From positions 1 through 52,944 of the forward strand of contig CAMDEX010000009.1 of the NCBI GenBank assembly GCA_945897075.1: DNA of 52,944 nt. Reading direction: 5' to 3'. Numbering within the stretch: position 1 is the first letter of the stretch; every line of letters starts with the position of its first letter. The notes under the pieces are model-generated. The model worked only from the letters and a program-made list of their open reading frames with translations. It did not search any database and was not told where the DNA came from. This document shows, one piece after another, positions 16,331-25,666 of this stretch. This stretch comes from Litorilinea aerophila (GTDB lineage: Bacteria > Chloroflexota > Anaerolineae > Caldilineales > Caldilineaceae). The position numbers and the translations under genes are program-made.

Positions 16331-17410
16331 ATGTCAAGCAAAAAGCAAGGTTTAGGGAAAATGGGATCGGCTGCGTCGGAAGTTGCGACTCCGCTTCTGG
16401 AAGAGTTGCGCCAGATGATCGAGGAGACCCGGCAAGGCGTCGCGGCTGCGGTCAACGCGGGTTTGACTCTGCTCTACTGGCGCGTCGGCAAACGCATCAG
16501 CGAGGAGATTCTCAAAGGTGGGCGGGCAGGGTACGGTATGGAGATTGTCGTATCACTGGCACGACAATTGGAGGTGGACTACGGCAACGGTTTTTCCGCG
16601 AAGAATATCCACCACATGCTCCGATTTTTCGAGGCTTTCCCCGATATACAAATTGTCTCTACGCTGTCGAGACAATTGAGTTGGTCCCATTTCAAGGAGA
16701 TCGTCTATCTAAAGCTTCCTCTGCAAAAAGACTTCTACGCCGAGATGTGCCGCATTGAGCGTTGGAGCGTCCGTACCTTACGGCAGAAGATCGCCTCGAT
16801 GCTCTACGAGCGCACCGCCCTCTCGAAAAAGCCGGAGGAACTGGCGCGACTCGAACTCGACGCCTTACGTGATGAGGACAAACTCACCCCCGATCTGGTC
16901 TTTCGCGACCCCTATTTCCTCGATTTTCTGGGGCTGACCGGCGCGTTTCAGGAAAAAGACCTGGAGGCCGCCATCATGCGCGAGATGGAAGCGGTCATTC
17001 TGGAACTGGGCGCGGGCTTTGCCTTTGTCGCCCGCCAGAAACGGATCACTCTGGACGGGGACGACTTCCATCTCGATCTGCTCTTCTTTCATCGCTACCT
17101 GCGCCGTCTGGTGGCGGTTGAGCTCAAACTCGACAAGTTTCGCCCCGAACACAAAGGGCAGATGGAACTCTATTTGCGCTGGCTGGACAAATACGAGCGC
17201 CACGCAGGCGAGGACGCGCCCATCGGTCTGATCCTCTGCGCCGGCAAGCAACAGGAGCAGATCGAGCTATTGGAACTGGACAGCGCTGGAATTCACGTCG
17301 CCGAATATCTGGTGGAACTGCCGCCACGTCAGTTGCTTGCGGAAAAATTGCACCGGGCGGTGAAATTGGCGCAAGCGCGTTTGGGCGGGAAAATGGAGGA
17401 GGGGGAATAA
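16331..17410 (+). CDS. YhcG-type PD-(D/E)XK nuclease (DUF1016)
   Basis: The 359-residue product has the DUF1016 N-terminal helical domain (LLYWRVGKRISEEIL; YGNGFSAKNIHHMLRFFEAFP) and the C-terminal nuclease core (FHLDLLFFHRYLRRLVAVELKL ... KGQMELYLRWLD), with Asp, Glu and Lys in the D ... ExK order. YhcG proteins are common in genomic islands and linked to restriction or defence, but their substrate is unsettled. AGGTGG at 16321-16326 is four bases before the ATG at 16331 and one before that at 16328; the former is preferred. Its stop overlaps the next start by one base, so the two genes are probably translated together. Confidence 0.85.
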   Translation: MSSKKQGLGKMGSAASEVATPLLEELRQMIEETRQGVAAAVNAGLTLLYWRVGKRISEEILKGGRAGYGMEIVVSLARQLEVDYGNGFSAKNIHHMLRFFEAFPDIQIVSTLSRQLSWSHFKEIVYLKLPLQKDFYAEMCRIERWSVRTLRQKIASMLYERTALSKKPEELARLELDALRDEDKLTPDLVFRDPYFLDFLGLTGAFQEKDLEAAIMREMEAVILELGAGFAFVARQKRITLDGDDFHLDLLFFHRYLRRLVAVELKLDKFRPEHKGQMELYLRWLDKYERHAGEDAPIGLILCAGKQQEQIELLELDSAGIHVAEYLVELPPRQLLAEKLHRAVKLAQARLGGKMEEGE

Positions 17411-17763
17411 TGCTAACCGGCTTTGTCACCGCCACCTTCTTCCCGAACCCTGAAGTGCGCGCGCAGGCGGGGTACCAGCCGGCAGAAACCACCCAACAAG
17501 TCGGGACCAAGTTGGGACTAAGTAGGGAGCAAGTTGAAATTCTCAAAAAATGTTTACATGACAGCCCAATCAGCGAAATGCTGGTAGTTGCCGGCCGAAC
17601 CAACAGGAGCAAGTTCAGGGATGGGGTCTTGAATCCTCTGATTGACACGGGCCTGATCGAGATGACCATCCCCGACAAGCCCCGCAGTTGGAAGCAACGC
17701 TACCGTATCACACGCGCCGGGCTTGCGCTTCTGGAAAACGCTGAAGCAGAACGGAATTTTTGA
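17410..17763 (+). CDS. Winged-helix protein, like the C-terminal module of Fic/AlbA_2 regulators
   Basis: The 117-residue product contains NRSKFRDGVLNPLIDTGLIE followed by MTIPDKPRSWKQRYRITRAG. This is the winged-helix module I know from the C-termini of Fic and of AlbA_2/Schlafen-type (RecG-like) regulators. The upstream catalytic or AlbA_2 part is absent, and the first 35 residues are unrelated, so it is either a free-standing DNA-binding partner or a remnant. Its start overlaps the stop of the YhcG gene and its stop overlaps the next start (TGATG), which argues that it is expressed. Confidence 0.65.
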   Translation: MLTGFVTATFFPNPEVRAQAGYQPAETTQQVGTKLGLSREQVEILKKCLHDSPISEMLVVAGRTNRSKFRDGVLNPLIDTGLIEMTIPDKPRSWKQRYRITRAGLALLENAEAERNF

Positions 17764-19211
17764 TGGTTGAACCCACCCCGACCGCTTCTGAATCGAATCC
17801 AATGGCAACCCTGCGCGCAAAACGTGACCCGTTTCCCTTGCTTTGGGAGAGTCTGCGCCGTCCTTTGCTGCTGGTTGGGGTGGCGACGTTTCTGCTGGCG
17901 CTGGTGCTTGTCGGTCTTGCCCTGCCCCAACTGCCCGGTCAATACGCCGATGACCCCACGGGCGCTACCCGCTGGCTGCTGACTACGCGCAACGAATACG
18001 CCACGCTGGGCACGCTGCTCAACGGCCTGGGTCTCTTCGATCTCACCCACAGCCCGCTGATCCGGGCTGGGCTGGCTCTGCTCGGGCTGCTTCTGTTCAT
18101 CCACCTGGGCGAGCAGTTGGCCGATGTTCAGCGCAGCCGTAGGCTGCCCACACTTCTGGGCGCGGCCAAAGGCGGTGCGGGCGAGCCGTTAGCGATTCCC
18201 GGCAGTGGGAAGATTTTTCGCTCCCGGTCGGCGTTAGACGCCCCCTTTCCCCGTATGGCTGGGGTCGTCAGTGCCCGCTTGGGGGATCGCTTTGACGCCA
18301 ACCCTTCTGTGCTGGTGCGCCGCGCCCAGCTCGGCGGCGGGCCAGAACAGGCGGCGGATGGGGAGATGCGTTGGCTTGTGCAGGGCCACACCTGGGCCTA
18401 TTACCTGCGCCCGCTGCTCTTGGCTGGGATTCTGCTGGCCCTGGCTGTGCTGTGGGGTGGCGTCAACTTCGGCTGGGAGGTGACGCCCGCGCCCCTGACG
18501 CCGGGTGGTGAATACCGTTTCCCCCGCCAGTCGCTTAGCCTGGGCTACACGATCACCGACGATAACAGCGCGCCTGGTAAGCAGAATATACTCCTGCGTG
18601 TACAATTGCACGACGCCACCCAACTTCTCGCTGTTGGCCGCACCCGCTCGGCCCGCCTGGACAACGCCAGCATCTGGATGACACCGGATGTGCCGGGCAT
18701 TCTTCTGGAAAGCGACATTCCGGGGGCACTGCTCCTACCCGGCCAAAGCCGGACGATGGAGCGCATTGGTTTTGTCTTTCCTGCGCCCGGCAGTGAAGAA
18801 TCGGTGCTGATCCCCGACGCCGATGTGGGGCTACGGCTGGTGCGCTTGGCCGAAGAGGGGCAATTTCTGGTGGAGACTATCACCGGCGAGAGTGGCTCGG
18901 TGGCCCGTGCCGAGATCAGCCAGGACGAAGCGCGCACGATTGACCTGATCCGGGGCGAACGAGCGGGCAGCCAGGCGACGATTCGTATCCGCTTTCTACC
19001 GGGGCTGACCGTGCGCGTGCGCTACCTGCCGGGAGATTGGCTGCTCTGGGGCGCGTTGGTGCTGGCGCTCGCTGGCTGTGCAGGCTACTTGCGCCGTCCC
19101 TTTTTCGCACTGGTCCAACTCAGCCCCTGGCCGGGCGACCGCTCGGTGTTGGTGGTGCAGAGCAGCAGCCCGGAACCCCTGGCTGAATTGGAAGGAAGGA
19201 TCGGCGTCTGA
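17763..19211 (+). CDS. ResB-like membrane protein (tentative cytochrome c biogenesis)
   Basis: The 482-residue product has hydrophobic segments near residues 35-60, 100-120, 215-235 and 420-440, with a large hydrophilic region between the third and fourth. This layout, and the sequence around the first two segments (ALPQLPGQYADDP; LIRAGLALLGLLLFIHLGEQL), resemble ResB, which helps deliver haem in cytochrome c maturation. No ResC or CcsA partner lies here, so the role is tentative. The ATG at 17763 shares its A with the TGA of the preceding gene; a TTG at 17760 is an alternative. Confidence 0.55.
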   Translation: MVEPTPTASESNPMATLRAKRDPFPLLWESLRRPLLLVGVATFLLALVLVGLALPQLPGQYADDPTGATRWLLTTRNEYATLGTLLNGLGLFDLTHSPLIRAGLALLGLLLFIHLGEQLADVQRSRRLPTLLGAAKGGAGEPLAIPGSGKIFRSRSALDAPFPRMAGVVSARLGDRFDANPSVLVRRAQLGGGPEQAADGEMRWLVQGHTWAYYLRPLLLAGILLALAVLWGGVNFGWEVTPAPLTPGGEYRFPRQSLSLGYTITDDNSAPGKQNILLRVQLHDATQLLAVGRTRSARLDNASIWMTPDVPGILLESDIPGALLLPGQSRTMERIGFVFPAPGSEESVLIPDADVGLRLVRLAEEGQFLVETITGESGSVARAEISQDEARTIDLIRGERAGSQATIRIRFLPGLTVRVRYLPGDWLLWGALVLALAGCAGYLRRPFFALVQLSPWPGDRSVLVVQSSSPEPLAELEGRIGV

Positions 19212-19870
19212 TGGCAGAGCTTACACCCTTCGACCAATTCAGGACAGCGCCTGTTATTATCGGCGTGGCCGGCGGCAGCGCCAGCGGCAAAACCTCGGTC
19301 AGCGCGCAAATTCTGTCCCGCATTGGCCCACAGCGCATCGCCTATTTGCAGCACGACAGCTACTACTGCGACGAAAGCCATCTGGGTCTGGTCGTACGCG
19401 CCGCACGCAACTACGACCACCCAGACAGCCTGGAGACGTCCCTGCTGGTTGAGCATCTCTTGCGTCTGCGCCGGGGCGAAGCGGTAGCCGTGCCCATTTA
19501 CGACTTTACCACCTACCAGCGCCGGGCCGAGAGCCGCATTGTTGCCGCCGCGCCGGTGATTCTGGTGGAGGGCATTCTCATCTTTGCCGAACGCTCCCTG
19601 CGCGATCTGATGGACATCCGCATCTTTGTGGACACCGACGCCGACATCCGCTTCATCCGCCGCCTGCGCCGGGATATTTCCGAGCGGGGGCGCACGCTTG
19701 AATCGGTCGTCCAGCAGTATTTGGAGACAGTGCGCCCGATGCACCTGGAATTTGTGGAGCCGAGCAAACGTTATGCGAATGTGATCGTGCCGGAAGGCGG
19801 GCGCAATCAGGTGGCAATGGAGATGATTATCAGCCGCATCCAGACGCTGTTGAGCGAGGGGGCGGGTTGA
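19211..19870 (+). CDS. udk: Uridine kinase
   Basis: The 219-residue product phosphorylates uridine and cytidine with ATP or GTP in pyrimidine salvage. The P-loop GGSASGKTS is near residue 21. HDSYYCDESHL, NYDHPDS and PIYDFTTYQR follow in the usual order, and VILVEGILIF supplies the Walker B strand. The length is typical. The ATG overlaps the TGA of the ResB-like gene by one base and the 3' end overlaps the next gene by four, so it sits in a tightly packed transcript. Confidence 0.95.
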   Translation: MAELTPFDQFRTAPVIIGVAGGSASGKTSVSAQILSRIGPQRIAYLQHDSYYCDESHLGLVVRAARNYDHPDSLETSLLVEHLLRLRRGEAVAVPIYDFTTYQRRAESRIVAAAPVILVEGILIFAERSLRDLMDIRIFVDTDADIRFIRRLRRDISERGRTLESVVQQYLETVRPMHLEFVEPSKRYANVIVPEGGRNQVAMEMIISRIQTLLSEGAG

Positions 19871-21039
19871 AAAAGTCTTCTTTGCCGGTTGTCTTGGACG
19901 TCGGCCCGGCCGCGCATCAGAACGCGGGGCTGGCCCGCTATGCCGAGCGGCTGGCCTCCCATCTGCTGGCCGGGCACGGGGAGGAGATCGATCTGACCCT
20001 CTTCTTCAACAGGCACAGCGGGCACGAACTGCCGCTCTCTTTGCAGAACGCGCAAACGGTGACTGTTGCGCGCGGCCAGTACGCGTGGCGGCTGGGCGCG
20101 TTGGCAAGCCAATTGCTCCGTTCCACCCGTTTGGAACGCAGCCTGCCGGTCGGCTCGCTCTACCACGCCACCGAGCATCTGCTGCCCCGTCTGGCCCGCC
20201 CCACTGTGCTGACAGTACACGATCTGATCTTCGCCGCCTATCCCCAGCACCACACCTACACAAACCGAACCTTTTTGCGGGTAGCCATGCCTTTGTTTGT
20301 ACGGGCCGCAGATGCTATTATTGCAGTGAGCCAACAGACCCGGCGCGATTTGCTGGCCCACTACGCCACACCCGCAGCGAAAGTTCGGGTGATCTACGAG
20401 GGCATTGACGACCGCTTTGCGCGTAGGTCGGATTACCAATCCGACCTACGGGGGCGTTACAGCCCGGATCGTCCGTATCTGCTGATGGTGGGCACGCTGG
20501 AACCGCGCAAGAACCACGCGACGGCTATGCGTGCGCTGGCCCGGCTGAAGCAGACAGGCCATCCCCACCGGTTGCTGATTGCCGGGGGACAGGGCTGGCT
20601 TTTCGAGCCGGTAGTTGCGCTGGTGGCGGAGTTGGGGCTAACCGATGACGTAACTTTTGCCGGACGCGTCCCCGACGACGACCTGCCCGCTCTCTACGCC
20701 GGCGCGGATGCGCTGCTCCTGCCCAGCCTCTACGAGGGCTTCGGTTTCCCGGTGTTGGAAGCGATGGCCTGTGGCACGCCGGTGGTCTGCTCCCACAGCA
20801 GCAGCCTGCCGGAGGTGGCCGGGGACGCCGCGCTTCTGGTGCCGCCCACGGATGACGAAGCGCTGGCGGCCGCGCTGGAGCGCATCCTGACGGAGCCGGG
20901 GCTGGCCGACGAGTTGCGGCAGCGGGGCACGGCGCAGGCAGCCCGCTTCCGCTGGGAGATGTGCGCGGCGGAGACAGTGGAACTCTACAGGGAAGTAGCA
21001 GGGAGAAGAGCGGACGCAGATTTTTTTGATTCGGATTGA
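19867..21039 (+). CDS. Family 4 glycosyltransferase with palindrome-encoded insert
   Basis: The 390-residue GT-B enzyme has the GT4 marks VGTLEPRKNH near residue 205 and EGFGFPVLEAMACGTPVVCS near 290 (the E-x7-E donor site). The start is a TTG at 19867 that overlaps the udk stop. Codons about 186-194 (RRSDYQSDLRG) are encoded by a perfect 27-bp palindrome. They lie in the linker just before the second Rossmann domain, a loop likely to tolerate insertion. Donor and acceptor are unknown; the glycan locus starts 850 bases downstream. Confidence 0.88.
   Translation: MKKSSLPVVLDVGPAAHQNAGLARYAERLASHLLAGHGEEIDLTLFFNRHSGHELPLSLQNAQTVTVARGQYAWRLGALASQLLRSTRLERSLPVGSLYHATEHLLPRLARPTVLTVHDLIFAAYPQHHTYTNRTFLRVAMPLFVRAADAIIAVSQQTRRDLLAHYATPAAKVRVIYEGIDDRFARRSDYQSDLRGRYSPDRPYLLMVGTLEPRKNHATAMRALARLKQTGHPHRLLIAGGQGWLFEPVVALVAELGLTDDVTFAGRVPDDDLPALYAGADALLLPSLYEGFGFPVLEAMACGTPVVCSHSSSLPEVAGDAALLVPPTDDEALAAALERILTEPGLADELRQRGTAQAARFRWEMCAAETVELYREVAGRRADADFFDSD
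20423..20449. repeat. 27-bp palindrome inserted in frame in a glycosyltransferase gene
   Basis: Perfect 12-base arms GTAGGTCGGATT and AATCCGACCTAC with the loop ACC. The arms match the galK-downstream family except at the inner bases. The length is nine codons, so the reading frame is unchanged. Confidence 0.92.
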
Positions 21040-21118
21040 TTGGGGATGATTTCTCTGGAAGAATGGAACGCGGATTTCGCGGATCGGGCGAATTGAAACG
21101 GATACGAATCCGTATCCG
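21009..21118. repeat. GCGGAT-type repeats and an 8-bp palindrome before the Uma2 gene
   Basis: Degenerate GCGGACGCAGATT and ACGCGGATTTCGCGGAT elements are followed by CGGATACG, AATC, CGTATCCG (21099-21118), a perfect dyad 12 bases before the ATG and partly next to the AAGGAGGAAAC ribosome site. The dyad could be a binding site or an RNA hairpin affecting translation, but its sequence also fits the repeat family. Confidence 0.65.
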
Positions 21119-21130
21119 AAGGAGGAAACA

Positions 21131-21790
21131 ATGGAAGCTATCCTGGAAAAGTTGATAGAATCGCCCCGTCTTTCTCTCTTCCAACGCGCGATCGAGCAGG
21201 TGTTGGAGGCGGAACAGGCACGCCGCGTCCATTTTATTGAGACGATGGGCGACACGGGAAAAGCCGAGTTTATCAACGGGGAAGTCGTAGCGCAGCCACC
21301 GGTCAAATTGAAAGAGCAGTTGGCGTCGCAGCATCTTCTCATTCTGTTGGACAGTTATGCGGCAAGCCGAAGTCTGGGGCTGGCGACTTCTTCCCTACTG
21401 ATCTCTCTGACCCGCAACGACTACGAACCAGACATCTGCTTCTTTCGCAGCGAAATCGCCGATACCTTCAGGCCGGATCAGATGCGCTTTCCCGCGCCGG
21501 ATTTTATCGCCGAAGTGCTCTCCGATAGCACAGCCCGCAATGACTGCGGCGTGAAGTTCGACGACTATGCAGCCCACGGCGTGGCGGAGTATTGGATCAT
21601 TGACCCGGTATACGAGATTGTCGAGCAATATCTGCTGGATGGCGAAGAGTACACGCTGGTCTACAAAGTCGGCTCTGGCGTCTTGAGCAGCCGGGTAGTG
21701 GCGGGATTTACGATTCCTGTGACTGCTATTTTTGACGCCGCGGCCAATCTGACGGCACTGCGCCGTTTGTTGCAGCCCTTTGAACCCTAA
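21131..21790 (+). CDS. Uma2-family (DUF820) PD-(D/E)XK protein
   Basis: The 219-residue product shows the Uma2 core: YEPDICFF (Asp101), PDFIAEVLS (Glu128), a downstream Lys142, and GVAEYWIIDP. This is a restriction-endonuclease-like fold found in many copies in cyanobacteria and Chloroflexota; its biological target is not known. The N-terminal 60 residues are an extra helical region. The start is set by AAGGAGG about eight bases upstream. The stop lies at the edge of the ACAAAGAC hairpin at 21789-21867. Confidence 0.85.
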   Translation: MEAILEKLIESPRLSLFQRAIEQVLEAEQARRVHFIETMGDTGKAEFINGEVVAQPPVKLKEQLASQHLLILLDSYAASRSLGLATSSLLISLTRNDYEPDICFFRSEIADTFRPDQMRFPAPDFIAEVLSDSTARNDCGVKFDDYAAHGVAEYWIIDPVYEIVEQYLLDGEEYTLVYKVGSGVLSSRVVAGFTIPVTAIFDAAANLTALRRLLQPFEP

Positions 21791-21867
21791 CCACAAAGAC
21801 ACAAGGACACGAAGAAGAAAAAGACAGGTTCTGCTTCTTCCTTTGTGACTTTGTGTCTTCGTGGTTC
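21789..21867. repeat. Hairpin of ACAAAGAC units after the Uma2 gene
   Basis: AACCACAAAGACACAAGG and onward (21789-21816) faces CTTTGTGACTTTGTGTCTTC and onward (to 21867). This is the second full copy of the family at 11350-11428. It starts at the Uma2 stop codon and could act as a transcript-end hairpin. Confidence 0.9.
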
Positions 21868-21890
21868 AAATTCTTGGTTAGCGCTGAGAA

Positions 21891-23864
21891 ATGATGTCCA
21901 CCTTCAAATCCTGGCTGAGCAACTTTATTGACGTCGGCAACGAGCGCAATCCCCTCTGGATTCCGGCGCGGTTGCGCGGGCTGATCCGGCGTATCAGCGG
22001 GGGGGAGAGTTGGACGGCGCAGATGTTGCGCGGATTGCTTTGGCAATACCGTTGGCTGGTGGGGCTGGCGCTGGTTGCTAATATCGCGGCGGCTGTCTTT
22101 GAAGGCAGCACAATGGCGATTTTTACCCTGGCGTTGCAGGCGCTCTCTGGCGATCTGAGCAACGGGCTGACGATTAGTCTTGGCATTTTTGATCCGATGA
22201 TCGAGCGGGTTGTAGCGGGCTATAGCGCCAGCAATCTCTTTATGATTTTCATTGGGATGGCTGTGGTCAGCCAACTGCTGCGCAGTGGCCTGCAATTTGG
22301 CGGGCAGGTGGCAACCTCCTATTTAGTGGCCTGGTTGGAAGGCGATCTGCGTCGCCGCCTTTTTCGTCAGTTCGTCTCGGTCAGCTACCCGCAGATCAGT
22401 CGCTACAAAGTGGGCGATTTGATCAGCTATGTGGAGCAGATTCTCCATGTGGGCGGAATGGTGTCGGGCGTCAATAAACTGATCAGCGATCTACTGATCG
22501 TCCTGGCCTACGTGTGTGTTCTTCTGTGGCTTTCCTGGCAGATGACTTTGGGCGCGCTTGTCGCGCTGCTTCTGTTGGTTGTGGGCTTGCGCGGTGTGAC
22601 GACCAAACTCCGGGAAATTTCCCAGCGGTTTATGAACGCCACAATCAGCTTCAACGAAAACGTTCTCGAATACCTGCAAGGTATGCGTTTGGTACATACA
22701 TTCGGTCGGCAAGAGTACGTCTTACAGACTGTTGAGAAGGTAATCAATGATAGTGTGGTTGCCCGGCGTCAAGGCGGAATCCGTTACGCGTCCATCACGC
22801 CACTCTATCAATCGTTGACAGTCATCGGTGTGGCTGGCTTTTTGGTGATCGGATACGCCTGGCTTGGCGGGGATATTTCTGCTATCCCGCGCCTTCTTAC
22901 TTTCGTTTTTGTCCTCTATCGTCTACTGCCTTTTATTACAGTCATCAGCAATCAGTACGCCTCCCTCTATGACAATATGCCCTTTGCTGGACGGCTGGCG
23001 GATATATTGCGCAGTGACGACAAAGAATATCCTGAATCGGGCGCAAAACCGATGCGGAGAATCGATACGGAGATTGAATTTAGAAACGTTTCGCTCCGCT
23101 ACCCAGAGAGAAGCCAGGATGCAGTTCACAATGTGTCGTTGGTCATCCCATCGGGCAAGATGACCGCTTTTGTAGGCCCATCGGGAGCCGGAAAATCATC
23201 GATTGTCAATCTACTCCTACGGCTGAATAATCCAACTGCCGGAAAAATTCTCGTCGCTGGTATTCCCATTCAGGAATATGAGTTGGATGGCTGGCGGGCG
23301 CGCATTGGTGTGGTTGATCAAGACACATTTGCGTTTCACAGCAGCATCCAGGACAACATCCGCTTTGGAAAACTTGATGCCACGCAGGAAGAGATCATCG
23401 CTGCGGCAAAAATTGCCAACGCAGATGGTTTTATTCATCAGTTGGGCGAAGGTTACGCAACGATCGTAGGGGATCGAGGCTATCGGCTATCGGGGGGGCA
23501 GCGCCAACGCATCGCGATCGCGCGGGCCATTGTGCGAGATCCAGACATACTTGTATTCGACGAAGCAACCAGCGCATTGGACAGCGCATCGGAGCGTTCG
23601 ATTCAAGAGGCGATGGCTGAATTGCGTCGAGGCCGAACTCTTGTGGTCATTGCCCATAGACTTTCGACTGTGTTGGATGCGGATCAGATTTTCGTCCTGG
23701 ATGAAGGGCAACTTGTGGAGCAGGGCCAACACGAGAGTTTGATGCAGATTCGCGGTCTGTATTATGGGTTATGGCAATTACAATCCCAATCGATGTCTAT
23801 TCATAGCAGCCAAGACGAATACGTGGAAGTGCCTGTAGTATCTCCGACAATCCCACTTGCATAA
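21891..23864 (+). CDS. ABC exporter, fused permease and ATPase
   Basis: The 657-residue half-transporter has six predicted membrane spans between about residues 60 and 350, then an ATPase domain with Walker A GPSGAGKSS (429-437, Lys435), signature LSGGQRQRIAIARAI, Walker B ILVFDEATSALD and H-loop VIAHRLST. The fold is that of MsbA-type lipid or glycolipid exporters. As the first gene of the glycan locus it may flip a lipid-linked saccharide, but the substrate is inferred from position only. The 80-residue N-terminal extension is longer than in MsbA. An alternative start is 21894. Confidence 0.9.
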   Translation: MMSTFKSWLSNFIDVGNERNPLWIPARLRGLIRRISGGESWTAQMLRGLLWQYRWLVGLALVANIAAAVFEGSTMAIFTLALQALSGDLSNGLTISLGIFDPMIERVVAGYSASNLFMIFIGMAVVSQLLRSGLQFGGQVATSYLVAWLEGDLRRRLFRQFVSVSYPQISRYKVGDLISYVEQILHVGGMVSGVNKLISDLLIVLAYVCVLLWLSWQMTLGALVALLLLVVGLRGVTTKLREISQRFMNATISFNENVLEYLQGMRLVHTFGRQEYVLQTVEKVINDSVVARRQGGIRYASITPLYQSLTVIGVAGFLVIGYAWLGGDISAIPRLLTFVFVLYRLLPFITVISNQYASLYDNMPFAGRLADILRSDDKEYPESGAKPMRRIDTEIEFRNVSLRYPERSQDAVHNVSLVIPSGKMTAFVGPSGAGKSSIVNLLLRLNNPTAGKILVAGIPIQEYELDGWRARIGVVDQDTFAFHSSIQDNIRFGKLDATQEEIIAAAKIANADGFIHQLGEGYATIVGDRGYRLSGGQRQRIAIARAIVRDPDILVFDEATSALDSASERSIQEAMAELRRGRTLVVIAHRLSTVLDADQIFVLDEGQLVEQGQHESLMQIRGLYYGLWQLQSQSMSIHSSQDEYVEVPVVSPTIPLA

Positions 23865-23903
23865 GGTGAAGCTGGGAAAACTAGAAAACGCATAGGAATC
23901 ACA

Positions 23904-24674
23904 ATGAAAGTCGTTATTCTGGCTGGTGGATTGGGCACGCGACTGGCGGAAGAGACCGAAGTCAAGCCCAAACCGATGGTGGAGATCGGCGAGAAGCCCA
24001 TTCTGTGGCACATTATGAAGCACTACAGCCACTATGGCTTTAACGAGTTTTTGATTGCCCTGGGCTACAAGGGTGATGTGATCAAACGCTACTTTCTGGA
24101 TTATTTCAGTCTCAATGGCAGCCTGACAGTCGATGTCGCGAACGGTCGGGTGCAGTGTCACAACCAGGAGAGTGAGAACTGGCTGGTGCATCTGATAGAC
24201 ACTGGCTCTGATACTCTGACCGGTGGACGTGTCAAGCGCCTGGAGGCCTGGCTACGGGACGAAACCTTTATGGTGACCTATGGCGACGGCGTGAGCAACA
24301 TTGATCTGCCGGCATTGTTGCGTTTCCATCGCGCCCACGGTCGGGTTGCCACGGTTACAGCAGTGCGACCTCCGGCTCGCTTCGGCGGCTTGATTTTCGA
24401 CGGCGACTTGGTGGCTGATTTCACGGAAAAACCCCAGGCGGGTGAAGGTTGGATCAATGGCGGCTTTCTAGTCTTTGAACCCACCATTTTTGATTATCTG
24501 AAAGGTGATCAGAGTAGCTTAGAGGTTGATGCGCTGGAACGGTTGGCAGCTGATCGCCAGTTGGCAGCTTTTCGTCACGTTGATTTCTGGCAGTGCATGG
24601 ATCATCTGCGCGATGTGCGGCTGCTACGAAATTTGTGGCAAAAGGGCGATGCGCCGTGGAGGGTATGGGCATGA
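23904..24674 (+). CDS. rfbF: Glucose-1-phosphate cytidylyltransferase
   Basis: This 256-residue nucleotidyltransferase makes CDP-glucose from CTP and glucose-1-phosphate. The N-terminal [19 protein letters not shown] (residues 7-25) is the CTP-binding signature, with [17 protein letters not shown] and [14 protein letters not shown] downstream. This order and the total length are typical of RfbF/DdhA. It begins a run with ATGA overlaps (the stop overlaps the start of the next gene by four bases), which commits CDP-glucose to the dehydratase. Confidence 0.95.
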   Translation: MKVVILAGGLGTRLAEETEVKPKPMVEIGEKPILWHIMKHYSHYGFNEFLIALGYKGDVIKRYFLDYFSLNGSLTVDVANGRVQCHNQESENWLVHLIDTGSDTLTGGRVKRLEAWLRDETFMVTYGDGVSNIDLPALLRFHRAHGRVATVTAVRPPARFGGLIFDGDLVADFTEKPQAGEGWINGGFLVFEPTIFDYLKGDQSSLEVDALERLAADRQLAAFRHVDFWQCMDHLRDVRLLRNLWQKGDAPWRVWA

Positions 24675-25666
24675 GTGAGGAAATTCCGAACGTTTTTTGG
24701 CAGGATCGCCCAACCTTTGTCACTGGGGCAACAGGGTTGGTGGGCGGTTGGTTGATACGCAGGCTATTGGCCGCAGGTGCCCAGGTGGTCTGTTTGGTGC
24801 GCGATTGGGTGCCCCAATGCGAACTCGTCCGTTCCGGGCTGTTGAAGGCAGTAGCAAGTGTGCGCGGGGATATTCGAGACCAGGCATTGTTGGAACGCAC
24901 TCTGGGGGAATACGAGATTGATACAGTCTTCCATTTGGCGGCCCAAACGATTGTCCCGATTGCGAATCGCAACCCCGTATCCACCTTCGAGGCTAATATC
25001 CAGGGCACATGGGCGCTGTTGGATGCATCTCGGCGTAGCCCTTCCATCAAACAAATCGTAGTGGCTTCTTCCGACAAAGCATACGGCGATCAGGAGCGCT
25101 TGCCCTATGATGAGCAGATGCCCTTGCAAGGGCGCCATCCTTATGATGTAAGCAAGTCTTGCGCTGATCTGATTGCCCAAAGTTATGCAACCACTTATCG
25201 TTTGCCGGTAGTCATCACCCGCTGTGGCAACTTCTTCGGCGGCGGTGACTTGAACTGGAACCGAATCGTGCCTGGCACGATTCGGTCTGTACTGCGCGGT
25301 CAACGCCCAGTCATTCGCTCCGACGGCCAGTTCGTGCGTGACTATTTTTATGTGGAAGATGGCGCAGATGTCTACTTGTTGTTGGCCGAACAACTGGCAA
25401 AAAATCCTTCGCTCGGCGGTCAGGCATTTAACTTCTCCAACGAGATGCCCATTACCGTACTGGGGCTGATCGAGCTCATTCTTGGGTTGATGGACAGTCG
25501 ACTACAGCCGGACATTCGTCATCAGGCCAGCAACGAGATATATAGCCAACATCTGAATGCGGCTCGGGCACGGCAAGTTCTGGGGTGGCGGCCGAGCTTC
25601 TCCCTTGATCAGGGCCTGGAACGGACTATTGACTGGTATCGCGATTTTCTGGGAGCGGGTGCATGA
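24671..25666 (+). CDS. rfbG: NAD-dependent sugar dehydratase, probably CDP-glucose 4,6-dehydratase
   Basis: The 331-residue extended SDR has the dinucleotide motif [10 protein letters not shown] near residue 16, the [13 protein letters not shown] block, ASSDKAYGD and catalytic YDVSK. The last part, [21 protein letters not shown], is what I associate with RfbG. Adjacent rfbF makes CDP-glucose the likely substrate, giving CDP-4-keto-6-deoxyglucose. Divergence from classical RfbG (shorter, GATG instead of GHTG) leaves other NDP-sugar dehydratases possible. Start and stop both overlap neighbours by ATGA. Confidence 0.8.
   Translation: MSEEIPNVFWQDRPTFVTGATGLVGGWLIRRLLAAGAQVVCLVRDWVPQCELVRSGLLKAVASVRGDIRDQALLERTLGEYEIDTVFHLAAQTIVPIANRNPVSTFEANIQGTWALLDASRRSPSIKQIVVASSDKAYGDQERLPYDEQMPLQGRHPYDVSKSCADLIAQSYATTYRLPVVITRCGNFFGGGDLNWNRIVPGTIRSVLRGQRPVIRSDGQFVRDYFYVEDGADVYLLLAEQLAKNPSLGGQAFNFSNEMPITVLGLIELILGLMDSRLQPDIRHQASNEIYSQHLNAARARQVLGWRPSFSLDQGLERTIDWYRDFLGAGA

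Noticed and set aside
14602-16455. Long minus-strand open frame (617 codons) opposite dinG
   Set aside because: It lies antisense to clear DinG motifs, has no recognisable domain and reflects GC-rich codon bias.
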